This document shows, one piece after another, positions 42,809 through 50,393 of a stretch of 58,964 bases of DNA. Under the pieces are notes generated by a model that searched no databases, had not been told where the DNA came from, and worked only from the letters and a program-made list of their open reading frames with translations. Every line of letters starts with the position of its first letter. Within the stretch, counting starts at the first letter, position 1. The translations under genes were made by a program, and so were the position numbers. Origin of the DNA: CAYWGR01 sp964458015 (lineage in GTDB: Bacteria > Planctomycetota > Planctomycetia > Pirellulales > Thermoguttaceae); contig CAYWGR010000007.1 in the NCBI GenBank assembly GCA_964458015.1, positions 1 to 58,964 of the forward strand. Direction: 5' to 3'.

Positions 42809-43960
42809 TTAGGACACGATAGGGATCAAGTGTTGATTCAATAAGGATAATTCGTTCATCCGGGATTCCAATTCTCGTTGGATCTCCGCGGCACAACGAC
42901 GGTAGCGATCGACCGACGAGCCGATCGGATCGCTGATGTCGGCCCCGTCGGTCGCCAATAGCTGCGCACGCTCGGCGGCCGAAGGCCATTGGGCCACGAT
43001 GGCCTCGCGGTGCGACCGGGTCATCGTATAGATTACGTCGGCATGGCGCACGAGCGGCTCGGTTAAGGGCTGGGTTTCATGGCTGCTGAGATCCAAGCCC
43101 ATATCCTTGAAGATATGCACGGCCTCGCTGCTGGCGCGACCGCCCATCATGGCGGCGATTCCGGCCGACATCACCAGGATGCCGCGATCCTCCAGTTCGT
43201 CGATTTTGCATTTTAGTCGCTTGGCAAGCATGTCGCGACAAAGCATTTCTGCCATAGGGCTACGGCATGTATTGCCCGTGCATACGAAAAGGATCAGCAA
43301 GCTGGAAAGTCGCCGCAAGGTTCGCTCGGGCACGACTCCCGCTCGCAACACTTCGTATCGCCCCCGGGCGACGCGGACGACCGAAGAGGGTTGGCCGAAA
43401 CGGCAAGGGCCGTCGTCGACCACCAAATCGATTTCGTCGCCGAAAGTATCCACGATTTCCTTGGCCGTTACGGCCTCGGGCTTTCCGGCCCGATTCGCGC
43501 TGGAAAGGGCAAGGGGACCGGCCAACATGCGTAAAACATCCAGGATCACTTGATGGCCGGGGACACGTAAGCCAACGGTATGCTTGGGCGAAACCGCTTG
43601 TTGCACCTTGGGCGGCAATTGGCGTACGAGGCTTTCGGGGTGCGAATCATCGACGACCAAAGTGATCGGCCCCGGCCAGCAACGCCGCGCAAGGCGCTGT
43701 GCCAAGGGGCACATATCCGGGGCATAATCGCGTGCTTCATCGGCACTTTTGATGGCCAAAGCCAACGGCTTGGATGCCCCGCGTTCCTTGGTTGCCAAGA
43801 GCCGCTCCACGGCGTTTTCATTCAACGCGCTGGCGGCAAGCCCATAGACGGTTTCGGTTGGGAAAGCGACCAAACCCCCTTCTGCCAGGGCTTGCACCGC
43901 GCGATGTACCACGTCGCGTCTGTCTTCCGCACTCCGAAGATCAATCACCACCGGCGGCAT
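42809..43960 (-). CDS. Fusion of threonylcarbamoyl-AMP synthase (TsaC/Sua5) and low-molecular-weight protein tyrosine phosphatase
   Basis: The ATG at 43960 (MPPVVIDLRS) is preferred over an upstream in-frame TTG. Residues 1-210 are a YrdC/TsaC domain with VAFPTETVYGLAA, RGASKPLALAI and the SSANRAG motif. It makes threonylcarbamoyl-adenylate for the t6A modification of tRNA. Residues 220-383 are a complete LMW-PTP domain: the P-loop CTGNTCR (C227, R233, CX5R) and the C-terminal SDPIGSSVDRY with the general-acid Asp. The two domains are joined by a short linker without a stop. Phosphatase domains of this family act on phosphotyrosine or phosphoarginine; the substrate here is unknown. Confidence 0.92.
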   Translation of the reverse strand: MPPVVIDLRSAEDRRDVVHRAVQALAEGGLVAFPTETVYGLAASALNENAVERLLATKERGASKPLALAIKSADEARDYAPDMCPLAQRLARRCWPGPITLVVDDSHPESLVRQLPPKVQQAVSPKHTVGLRVPGHQVILDVLRMLAGPLALSSANRAGKPEAVTAKEIVDTFGDEIDLVVDDGPCRFGQPSSVVRVARGRYEVLRAGVVPERTLRRLSSLLILFVCTGNTCRSPMAEMLCRDMLAKRLKCKIDELEDRGILVMSAGIAAMMGGRASSEAVHIFKDMGLDLSSHETQPLTEPLVRHADVIYTMTRSHREAIVAQWPSAAERAQLLATDGADISDPIGSSVDRYRRCAAEIQRELESRMNELSLLNQHLIPIVS

Positions 43961-44318
43961 GGCATTGTCCAAACTACCCCCAGAAAAATCGTCGTAATAT
44001 CTTATTCTACCAGTTGTTACGCCACAACGTCAAGCCGGTCGCATCTGCTAGAGGCGTTAAATGTGGCGGAATTCCCCAAGAATGACTTATCTGCTCAATT
44101 AACCGTTTGCCGCTTGGAAGAATCTGAAAATTCCGGTTTTTCCGTCCCTCGGGCGTTGGGTAATAGCGACCTTGGCTATGGTGTGCAATATGCCGGATCT
44201 TGGGGATATGGCTCCTATGTTGGCAAACAGAAATTGTTTTGCCCCAAGGAGTTGAGATAGCCGATACCCCCAAAAGCAGCGTTGTGCTGGCAATCTAGGC
44301 AAACGAGGAATCCTGAAT
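43961..44318. other. Intergenic stretch, no gene seen
   Basis: About 360 bp separate divergent genes. The minus-strand frames (44007-44273) have random composition. The region must hold promoters for the tsaC-type fusion and for the small plus-strand gene, but no strong consensus hexamers stood out. Confidence 0.4.
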
Positions 44319-44618
44319 ATGAACAAAGACACCTATCGAGTCGTTACACGCGGGGCCGACGGTCAGATCCGTATCCGGGATTATGACTCTCAAGAGGCTC
44401 TGTTGAAGCGACATTCCCAGGTCGGTGTGGACGATTGCAGCACGGACTTGGATTTGCGCGGCCTGCCAGTCTTTCGAGGGTTGATTGGCCCAATGCCGGA
44501 GGGCAAAAACGTCATTCGCTATGAATCGCCCGAGGTTTTCGAGACGCTCACGAAGGATTGGAGCTCGACGAAGCCTGCCCGGCGGCGTTCTCGCACGCAC
44601 GCGCCCACGGCCAACTAG
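44319..44618 (+). CDS. Small conserved hypothetical protein
   Basis: This is a 99-aa basic soluble protein with no signal peptide. The body (TYRVVTRGADGQIRIRDYDS, DLDLRGLPVFRGLIGPMP, VIRYESPEVFETLT) reads as a compact alpha/beta domain, and the last 18 residues form a Lys/Arg/Ser-rich tail. The ATG is about 20 bp after a GAGGAAT-type ribosome-binding sequence. A clear intrinsic terminator follows 30 bp after the stop, which supports it as an independent transcribed gene. The family is not recognised. Confidence 0.65.
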   Translation: MNKDTYRVVTRGADGQIRIRDYDSQEALLKRHSQVGVDDCSTDLDLRGLPVFRGLIGPMPEGKNVIRYESPEVFETLTKDWSSTKPARRRSRTHAPTAN

Positions 44619-44647
44619 TTTTCTGTCGATAACATGCCCAACTCCGT

Positions 44648-44686
44648 CCCCTCTCTCGTTTTTTTGGGAGAGGGGATTTTTGTTTT
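44648..44686 (+). terminator. Rho-independent terminator
   Basis: Inverted repeat CCCCTCTC ... GAGAGGGG (44648-44655 and 44668-44675) with a T-rich loop, followed by ATTTTTGTTTT. It lies 30 bp after the small plus-strand gene. Confidence 0.75.
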
Positions 44687-44766
44687 CAGGGGGCCATTGA
44701 GCCGGTTGGGCAACGGGAATTTTCTTTCCCCGGCTGTTTTGGGAGCACTCGGGCTGGATAAGCTGT

Positions 44767-44930
44767 GTTGTTTAGCTGCCACCGGTACAGCAGCTTGGCA
44801 ACAGGGCCGCCGTACCGGCGGCCGCTAAACTATTGTGCAATTTTCGCATATTCCGGGAGCTGTTAGCTCCCGGCTAAATTGTTGCATTTTTGCAGTCTGT
44901 GACTAAACCGCCATAATTTTTTACTGCACC
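44767..44930. repeat. Multi-hairpin dispersed repeat, copy 2
   Basis: The order is: a CTGCCACCGGTACAGCAG-type imperfect hairpin, GCCGCCG-TAC-CGGCGGC (44806-44822), a GCTAAACTATTGTGCAAT linker, CGGGAGCT-GTT-AGCTCCCG (44854-44872), and a tail ending TTACTGCACC. The tail end is inversely similar to the left end of copy 3. Confidence 0.82.
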
Positions 44931-45003
44931 AGGAGCACTCGAGGCCCTTGCAAAAACAGGCAAAATCGTCCATTCTAGGCATTCTTAACGAAGGAATGCA
45001 GCC

Positions 45004-45261
45004 ATGCCTGACAAAAAAAACAAGCCGATACTCGTTTGCCCCGCCGATCATACGCCGCTGAAGAATGCCGACGAGAAACTCGTTGCCAAAGTCAATCGGG
45101 CAATCGCCGGGGGGGAGGTCGTCAATCGGGCCGGGCGTCCGGTCGAGCAACCGATCGACGGCGGACTGCTGCGCGAAGATGGCGTTTTTCTCTATCCCGT
45201 TCTCGACGGCATCCCCGTCTTGCTGCCCGACGAGGCTATTCCCATGGCTTCGATCCTCTAA
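45004..45261 (+). CDS. Trm112-family protein (YcaR-like)
   Basis: This is an 85-aa small protein of the Trm112/UPF0434 type. It starts with ILVCPADHTPLKN, where the usual pair of zinc-type Cys is reduced to one, and ends with the family signature DGVFLYPVLDGIPVLLPDEA. Members act as small adaptor or folding partners, for example of methyltransferases; in bacteria the role is poorly known. A GAAGGAATG ribosome-binding site precedes the ATG. It is convergent with the porin gene, 51 bp downstream. Confidence 0.85.
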   Translation: MPDKKNKPILVCPADHTPLKNADEKLVAKVNRAIAGGEVVNRAGRPVEQPIDGGLLREDGVFLYPVLDGIPVLLPDEAIPMASIL

Positions 45262-45312
45262 ATCCACGCGTCCAAGCAGGAAGGATCGTTTTTACCGCAG
45301 TCTGAAGAGTTG

Positions 45313-46629
45313 CTAGAACGTGTATTTCACCGCGCATTCGACGCGGACGGCTTCGCCGGGCTCTAGGGTCATGTAGCGAGTCTTCCAGACATCCAATTCC
45401 ACGCCGACCTGGAGGTTTTTGGTGGCGTCGTAGATCAGGTTGGTGAAGATCATCTGGTTATAGGTTCTGCCGGAAGTCATGTCCCGGTCGTCGGGATCGT
45501 CGATAGAGTAGCCGGTGTGGCTGCAAAGGTTGGGGCGCCACTTGTACCAAATGTCGCACCAACCGCCGGTGGCGTGGATGCCTTGACGGGTTGCGCGGTC
45601 GATTCCTTGCAGAATGCCGCCCATGTAGTTGCTGAGGTTATAGCCGGTGAAAAATTCCGCTTGAAATCCCAGTCGGGCGGTGACGGGCATGTAAAGATCG
45701 GCGCAAACGGACCACGTGTGACACTCCACGTCCAGTTCGATTGGGCTGGCACGGAAGTCATAATCCTGTTCGCCGTAGTGCCCACCGATGCCGAACGTAA
45801 TTGGCGGAACATCGCATCCGGTTCGCGGTCCCAAGGTAATGGCCGCTCGAGTTTGTATGTCGGGATAAGGGCCCACGTCGGCCGAAACCGTCGAATCGCT
45901 GACGTAGTCGGTCACAACATTGGCGTTCAACGAACCCTGCAAAGTAAAGAGACTCGTGTCGGAGATGGCCCAGTAACGTTCCGCTCGAAATTGGGCTCGG
46001 CGATAGGCGAGATTACCGACGGCGGAACCGGCCGTATAGTTGAGCGTGGGGATTCCCAACGGGGAGATGACATCCCAAGTTTGACCTACCAATAGGCGAA
46101 ATTCATCGTCCTTAGCCTCGACATAGGCGTGGCGCAGCAAAAGCCCTGGCTTATTGCGGGTGACAAAGATGCCCTGAAAGTCGACTTCCACTTTTCCACC
46201 GATTTTGGCATCGTCCAAACAGGGAATGCCAGGGCCGAAGAAATCGAGCCCTATGCGCGTTGACTTGGCGTCGACCGAGGCGCCAGGTTCGTCGGGGTGC
46301 GTGCTTTCCGACTCGATCCAAAGACAATAGTCGCCGATTTTCGCGCGTTGCGAATCGTACGACATGCTGCCCCAGGCAGTGCCATAGGGTACGATGCGCA
46401 TGTCGCCTTTGGTCCACGAAAGCTTTTTGACCTCTGCTTGGACCTCTGCTTTGACCTCATCGCGGGTGAGATATTCCGGTGACGGCGTGCTAGCAATGGC
46501 AGCATTGGATTGCGGTGCCGCAACCAAAGCATCGGAATCAGTCATCGCATAACCGACGCCGGGTTCTGTTGATGGCGCAACGTCGATCTGGGCTGCCAGT
46601 AGGGCGGTCAGGGCTACGAGGGTAAACAT
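45313..46629 (-). CDS. Outer-membrane porin, DcaP-like
   Basis: This is a 438-aa protein with a signal peptide (MFTLVALTALLAAQIDVA). A short coiled-coil follows (about 50-75; EVKAEVQAEVKKL), as in trimeric DcaP-like porins. A beta-barrel of amphipathic strands comes next: RIGLDFFGP, KVEVDFQGIF, LRHAYVEAKDDEFRLLVGQT, FGIGGHYGEQDYDF and YMPVTARLGFQAEFFTGYNL. The chain ends in VECAVKYTF, the C-terminal aromatic outer-membrane assembly signal. It should form a diffusion channel in the outer membrane; the specificity is unknown. It has no operon partner: the Trm112-like gene is convergent, and a repeat-containing spacer lies upstream. Confidence 0.8.
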   Translation of the reverse strand: MFTLVALTALLAAQIDVAPSTEPGVGYAMTDSDALVAAPQSNAAIASTPSPEYLTRDEVKAEVQAEVKKLSWTKGDMRIVPYGTAWGSMSYDSQRAKIGDYCLWIESESTHPDEPGASVDAKSTRIGLDFFGPGIPCLDDAKIGGKVEVDFQGIFVTRNKPGLLLRHAYVEAKDDEFRLLVGQTWDVISPLGIPTLNYTAGSAVGNLAYRRAQFRAERYWAISDTSLFTLQGSLNANVVTDYVSDSTVSADVGPYPDIQTRAAITLGPRTGCDVPPITFGIGGHYGEQDYDFRASPIELDVECHTWSVCADLYMPVTARLGFQAEFFTGYNLSNYMGGILQGIDRATRQGIHATGGWCDIWYKWRPNLCSHTGYSIDDPDDRDMTSGRTYNQMIFTNLIYDATKNLQVGVELDVWKTRYMTLEPGEAVRVECAVKYTF

Positions 46630-46805
46630 AGTCAGCTCACAGGGTGTCGCCCCAATTTTGCCAGCGTTGACGAAAAGTTGCCGATGCTGGCTAACCGGAA
46701 AAGTTGTCCCATTTTATCGACTTGCCCCCCCGTAAAAGATGAGTGAATAACTTGGGAATGGGTGACAACAGAGGGGCCATCTTGTGGATTGCAGGTCGTC
46801 TCAGA

Positions 46806-46956
46806 GGGTGCAGTAATTTTTGTGGTTAATTGGGCACACTGGGTTGTTTGGCTGCCATTAGTACGGCAGCTTGGCAGCAGGGCCGCCGTACCGGCGGCCG
46901 CTAAACGGTTGTGCAATCCACGCACATTCCGGGATCTGTCAGCTCCCGGCCTATAG
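46806..46956. repeat. Multi-hairpin dispersed repeat, copy 3
   Basis: It begins GGGTGCAGTAA, the inverse of the copy 2 right end. It then has CTGCCATTAGTACGGCAG, GCCGCCG-TAC-CGGCGGC (46882-46898), GCTAAACGGTTGTGCAAT and a slightly degenerate second hairpin (46930-46948). Confidence 0.8.
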
Positions 46957-47064
46957 TTTTGAATCTCGGACTGGCTCTTGCGTTGGACGAGGGAATTGGA
47001 TACTCTGGGCCGCCCGTTTTTTCGTGTAATGGGTTTTAAGAGGCCGCTCCAAGGTTCATCGAGG

Positions 47065-47538
47065 ATGGAATACGAGGTTCAACGCAGTTCACGGTGTTGC
47101 ACGGTTTCGGGACGCGAGTTTGCGCCGGGCGAGTCGTATTATTCCGCGCTCGTGGCCGAGGGCGCTTCGCTGAAACGCTACGATTATGCCGTTGAAGCGT
47201 GGCAGGGGCCGCCGCCGGAGACCGTAGGCTGGTGGAAATCGCAAATTCCCGATCAGACCACGGTGCGCAAACACTGGGCTCCGAACGATGTGATGCTGCA
47301 TTTTTGGGATGAGTTGGCCAGCCAGCCTGACAAGCAGGATATGCGTTATGTGTTGACGCTTTTGCTGATTCGCCGCCGGGTGTTTCGGCTGGAAGAGGAG
47401 AAAATGGATTCGCGAGGATGCGAACAAGTGGCCGTTTATTGTCCAAGACGCGAAACGAACTATGAAGTCGCCGTCATCGTACCGGAATCAGCGCGTATTG
47501 ATCAGATTCAGGAAGAACTAGCGGCATTGTTGCAGTAG
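47065..47538 (+). CDS. Conserved hypothetical protein
   Basis: From the ATG at 47065 the protein is 157 aa. It opens YEVQRSSRCCTVSGREFAPG, a Cys-containing hook typical of a small conserved planctomycete family, then has a central helix-rich part (HFWDELASQPDKQDMRYVLT, LLLIRRRVF) and a beta-strand end (EVAVIVPESARIDQIQEEL). There is no signal peptide. The longer open frame upstream lacks a good ribosome-binding site and reaches into the repeat. The lipoprotein gene follows on the same strand 320 bp later, across palindromic repeats. Function unknown. Confidence 0.7.
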   Translation: MEYEVQRSSRCCTVSGREFAPGESYYSALVAEGASLKRYDYAVEAWQGPPPETVGWWKSQIPDQTTVRKHWAPNDVMLHFWDELASQPDKQDMRYVLTLLLIRRRVFRLEEEKMDSRGCEQVAVYCPRRETNYEVAVIVPESARIDQIQEELAALLQ

Positions 47539-47603
47539 CGATGGATGCCGATATTGCCAAGGCTCCAGATTTATCGGGTGCGGCATTTTTCCTTGGCCGT
47601 TCC

Positions 47604-47669
47604 GTCATTCTGAGCGAAGCGAAGAATCTCCGTGATTCCAGCGAGATTCTTCGCTTCGCTCAGAATGAC
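47604..47669. repeat. Inverted repeat, GTCATTCTGAGCGAAGCGAAG family
   Basis: The left arm GTCATTCTGAGCGAAGCGAA and the right arm TTCGCTTCGCTCAGAATGAC are exact inverse copies around a central spacer of about 14 bp. The full hairpin has a stem of about 26 bp. Half or degenerate members occur at 42148-42175 and 58834-58911. Confidence 0.9.
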
Positions 47670-47687
47670 TATTTGCCAAGAAAAGCG

Positions 47688-47768
47688 TAGGGCGGGTCGA
47701 GCGAAGCGATGGCCCGCCATTTTGCGAGGAATTCAAGGCGGGCCTTCACTTCGCTCGACCCGCCCTAC
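47688..47768. repeat. Inverted repeat, GTAGGGCGGGTCGAGCGAAG family
   Basis: The left arm (47688-47718) GTAGGGCGGGTCGAGCGAAG is followed by GGCCCGCC. The right arm (47737-47768) is near-inverse and ends TCGACCCGCCCTAC. Related fragments lie at 52640-52712 and 58747-58780. Confidence 0.85.
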
Positions 47769-47857
47769 CGAAAACTTGTTGGCCGCGGATCGGTTGCTTG
47801 GCAATGTAGATCGCGATCATGTTGCAGGACGGAAGTCAAAGAACGAAGGAAGCAAGA

Positions 47858-48832
47858 ATGTTGAAATGCGAAGCCAACATGGATCGCTCTGCCGTTCGTC
47901 CTTCGACGTTCCTTCGTTTGCGGCTACTTGTAGTTTTCCTAGGACTTTTTACCCTTTGCGGGGCCGGTTGCCCACAGGTGTTGCAGCGTTATACGAATCC
48001 GCTGCCGCGCGTGTTGCCGCCTTCGCCCAGCTTGGAACAAGTCATCGAGGTGGTCAATCGCAACAGCTCGCAAATTCATTCGTTTTCGTCCGGCCGCGCG
48101 TCGATCAGCGGGCCGGGCTTTCCCTCGTTGGGAACAAGCATTGCTTTTGAGCGGCCGGGACGTTTGCGGCTTCGAGCGGGCACCGGCCTGACGGGCACGG
48201 AGTTCGATGTCGGGAGCAATGACGAGCTTTTCTGGTTCTGGCTGCGTCGCAACGATCCGCCGGCGATGTACTATTGCCGGCACGATCAGTTTGCATCGAG
48301 CCAGGCGAAACAGATGTTGCCGTTCGAGCCGCAATGGCTGGTCGATGCGATGGGGCTTGCCCAGTTCGACCCGGCGCTGCCGCATCAGGGGCCGTTCCCT
48401 CTGCCGAACGATCGGCTGCAAATTCGCACGATTCGTGAGACACCGGAAGGACCGGTCACGAAAATCACGATCGTTGATGGATCGCAAGGTTGGATTTTGG
48501 AGCAGCAAGTTTACGATGCACGCCGCCGGTTGCTGGCCAGTGCCACGGCCTCGGGCCATCGCCGCGACCCCTTGAGCAATCTGGTCATGCCGGGGGCGGT
48601 CAGCATCAACTGTCCGGCGGCGCAGTTTTCGATGCGCATCGACTTGGGCAGCGTGGAAATCAACCGTATTTCCGGCGATCCGGCGGCGCTGTGGTCGCTG
48701 CCGAACTATCCTGGCGCGCCGTTGGTAAATCTGGCCGATCCGAATTTACAACCCCGCGCAACGCTGACCTCCGCCCCCAGTACGCCTCAGCGGCCGCAAC
48801 AGCCGGTCGACTGGCGTCGTCCGGCGCGGTAA
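47858..48832 (+). CDS. Lipoprotein with a LolA/DUF4292-like fold
   Basis: The chosen ATG (47858) follows GAAGGAAG; another ATG lies 21 bp downstream. A lipoprotein signal peptide (LLVVFLGLFTLCGAGC) ends at the lipobox Cys, giving a mature lipid-anchored protein of about 285 aa. After the Cys, LEQVIEVVNRNSSQIHSFSS and SGRASISGPGF start a half-barrel like that of LolA/DUF4292 proteins, with GRLRLRAGTGLTGTEFDVGS and FWFWLRRNDPPAMYYCRHDQ following. The tail is Pro-rich. It is probably periplasmic, on the inner or outer membrane, possibly in lipoprotein or lipid handling. The fold is inferred from pattern only. It ends 8 bp before a convergent gene. Confidence 0.75.
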   Translation: MLKCEANMDRSAVRPSTFLRLRLLVVFLGLFTLCGAGCPQVLQRYTNPLPRVLPPSPSLEQVIEVVNRNSSQIHSFSSGRASISGPGFPSLGTSIAFERPGRLRLRAGTGLTGTEFDVGSNDELFWFWLRRNDPPAMYYCRHDQFASSQAKQMLPFEPQWLVDAMGLAQFDPALPHQGPFPLPNDRLQIRTIRETPEGPVTKITIVDGSQGWILEQQVYDARRRLLASATASGHRRDPLSNLVMPGAVSINCPAAQFSMRIDLGSVEINRISGDPAALWSLPNYPGAPLVNLADPNLQPRATLTSAPSTPQRPQQPVDWRRPAR

Positions 48833-48840
48833 CAGGGAAT

Positions 48841-50124
48841 TTACCCCAACACCAGCAGCACTGCGCCGCCGATCATGGGTACGGCGAATAGGAAGACGAT
48901 TCGGATAAATAGCTGCCGCCCGCCAAGCAAGCCGGCAATGGCAGCCTTCGAGACGAGATTGGCCATGGCCGCCACGACGATCAGCCGCCATCCATCGACG
49001 GCCACGGAAGGGACCGTGAGCGACATCCGCGCCGTCGAGAGCGTGATGGCGTCCATTTCGGTCAGGCCTGAGAGAAACGATACGGCGTAGAGTCCTTGGC
49101 CGTCGCCGTATTGTTTGGCCAAGGCCAGGGCCATCAGCACAGCAGCATACATAGCGCCGAATACGATGGCCGACTTGAGTTGCGTGGGGTTCGTTTGTTG
49201 GGGCATGTGGGCTGGTTGCCGCCGCACGCGAAACCAGAGCACCATTGCCGGCACCAGCGTTAGGATCATAAGGATCGCCACCGGCAGGATCACGGTTTGC
49301 AGAAAATCGGAGGAAACGACCGTCACGGCCAATAAAACGCGCAAGTACATCACGGTCGAGGCGATCATGATGACAATGGCGGCGGTGTGCGCAGCGCTGG
49401 GATCGGTTCGGGCATCACGGGCGTAGCTGACCGTCGTGGCTGTGCTCGAAATGGCTCCGCCGAGTACTCCGCCGAGCAGGATGCCGGCATCGCGCCCGAA
49501 AAACTTGTAGATGATGTATCCGCCGAGGCTGAGGCCGACGATCAATACCACCATGAGCCACGTCTCGAACGGATTGAGCACGTCGAGCGGTCCTGGCGGC
49601 TGGCCGAGGACTGGGCTGCGAAGTTCAAGTATATTTCTCGGGCCGTAGTTTTGGTTCGGCAATACCGGCAAGATGATGCAGGTAATCAGCACGAATTGCA
49701 TGATGGCCCTGAGGTCTTCATCACCAAGTTTTTTGGCGATGCCGTGCAACTCCGGCTTGAATTGCAGAAGGACGGCGACACCGCCGCCTGTGGCAACGGC
49801 AACCGACGTGGGGCCAATCACGGTCAATGCACCCACGGCATACATCAACAGCATGGCGACGTCGGTCGTGGTCCCTGGTGCAATGTCGGGCCGAGGGCGC
49901 AGCAGATGCCCCACGACCGTAATTGCCGCAATAGCCAGGAGACCGGCGGCCAAAATCCAGCTATCTTGATAATGGTCGGCCAGGATGGCGGCAAGGCTGC
50001 CGAGGACGGTAATCAGTGGGAAAGTGCGTAGGCCGGCCGTCCCGCTGGCGGCGTGTTCTCGTTGCAGGCCGACCAAAAGCCCCAGCAACAGGGCGATTCC
50101 AAGTTGTAGAAAAAGTGGTTCCAT
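48841..50124 (-). CDS. MgtC/SapB-type membrane protein with DUF4010 domain
   Basis: This is a 427-aa integral membrane protein. The N-terminal MgtC/SapB part (about 1-135) starts LGIALLLGLLVGLQREHA and has LRTFPLITVLGSLAAIL; GTTTDVAMLLMYAVGAL continues it. The C-terminal part (about 180-427) is the DUF4010 membrane domain with GGVLGGAISSTATTVSYARDAR and SGLTEMDAITLS. About 11-12 helices are predicted. Homologues are inner-membrane proteins of uncertain function; MgtC itself modulates ATP synthase and Mg2+ adaptation. It starts at ATG 50124. No operon partner is apparent; it is convergent with the lipoprotein gene. Confidence 0.86.
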   Translation of the reverse strand: MEPLFLQLGIALLLGLLVGLQREHAASGTAGLRTFPLITVLGSLAAILADHYQDSWILAAGLLAIAAITVVGHLLRPRPDIAPGTTTDVAMLLMYAVGALTVIGPTSVAVATGGGVAVLLQFKPELHGIAKKLGDEDLRAIMQFVLITCIILPVLPNQNYGPRNILELRSPVLGQPPGPLDVLNPFETWLMVVLIVGLSLGGYIIYKFFGRDAGILLGGVLGGAISSTATTVSYARDARTDPSAAHTAAIVIMIASTVMYLRVLLAVTVVSSDFLQTVILPVAILMILTLVPAMVLWFRVRRQPAHMPQQTNPTQLKSAIVFGAMYAAVLMALALAKQYGDGQGLYAVSFLSGLTEMDAITLSTARMSLTVPSVAVDGWRLIVVAAMANLVSKAAIAGLLGGRQLFIRIVFLFAVPMIGGAVLLVLG

Positions 50125-50393
50125 GAGACAATTCTAGCACCAACCGAGAGAGGGATTTGCGGTCACCACCCGATGGCGTTAGAATAATGGGAATTGCAGC
50201 GTATTTTATTTGAGCGTCGTGCGATCTGAAATTCCCTTGTTCCCAAGTCCCCGGCTTTGGGCCGCCGCGGCAAGCTTGGCGAATTCTTAAGAAAGCCTTA
50301 AGAACTGGAATGTTCGGGTTTTGTGAGATGCTCTGAAAAAAAGGGCACCACGGAAACGCTGCGTTCACGCAAGATACGATTAGAACGGTTGGC

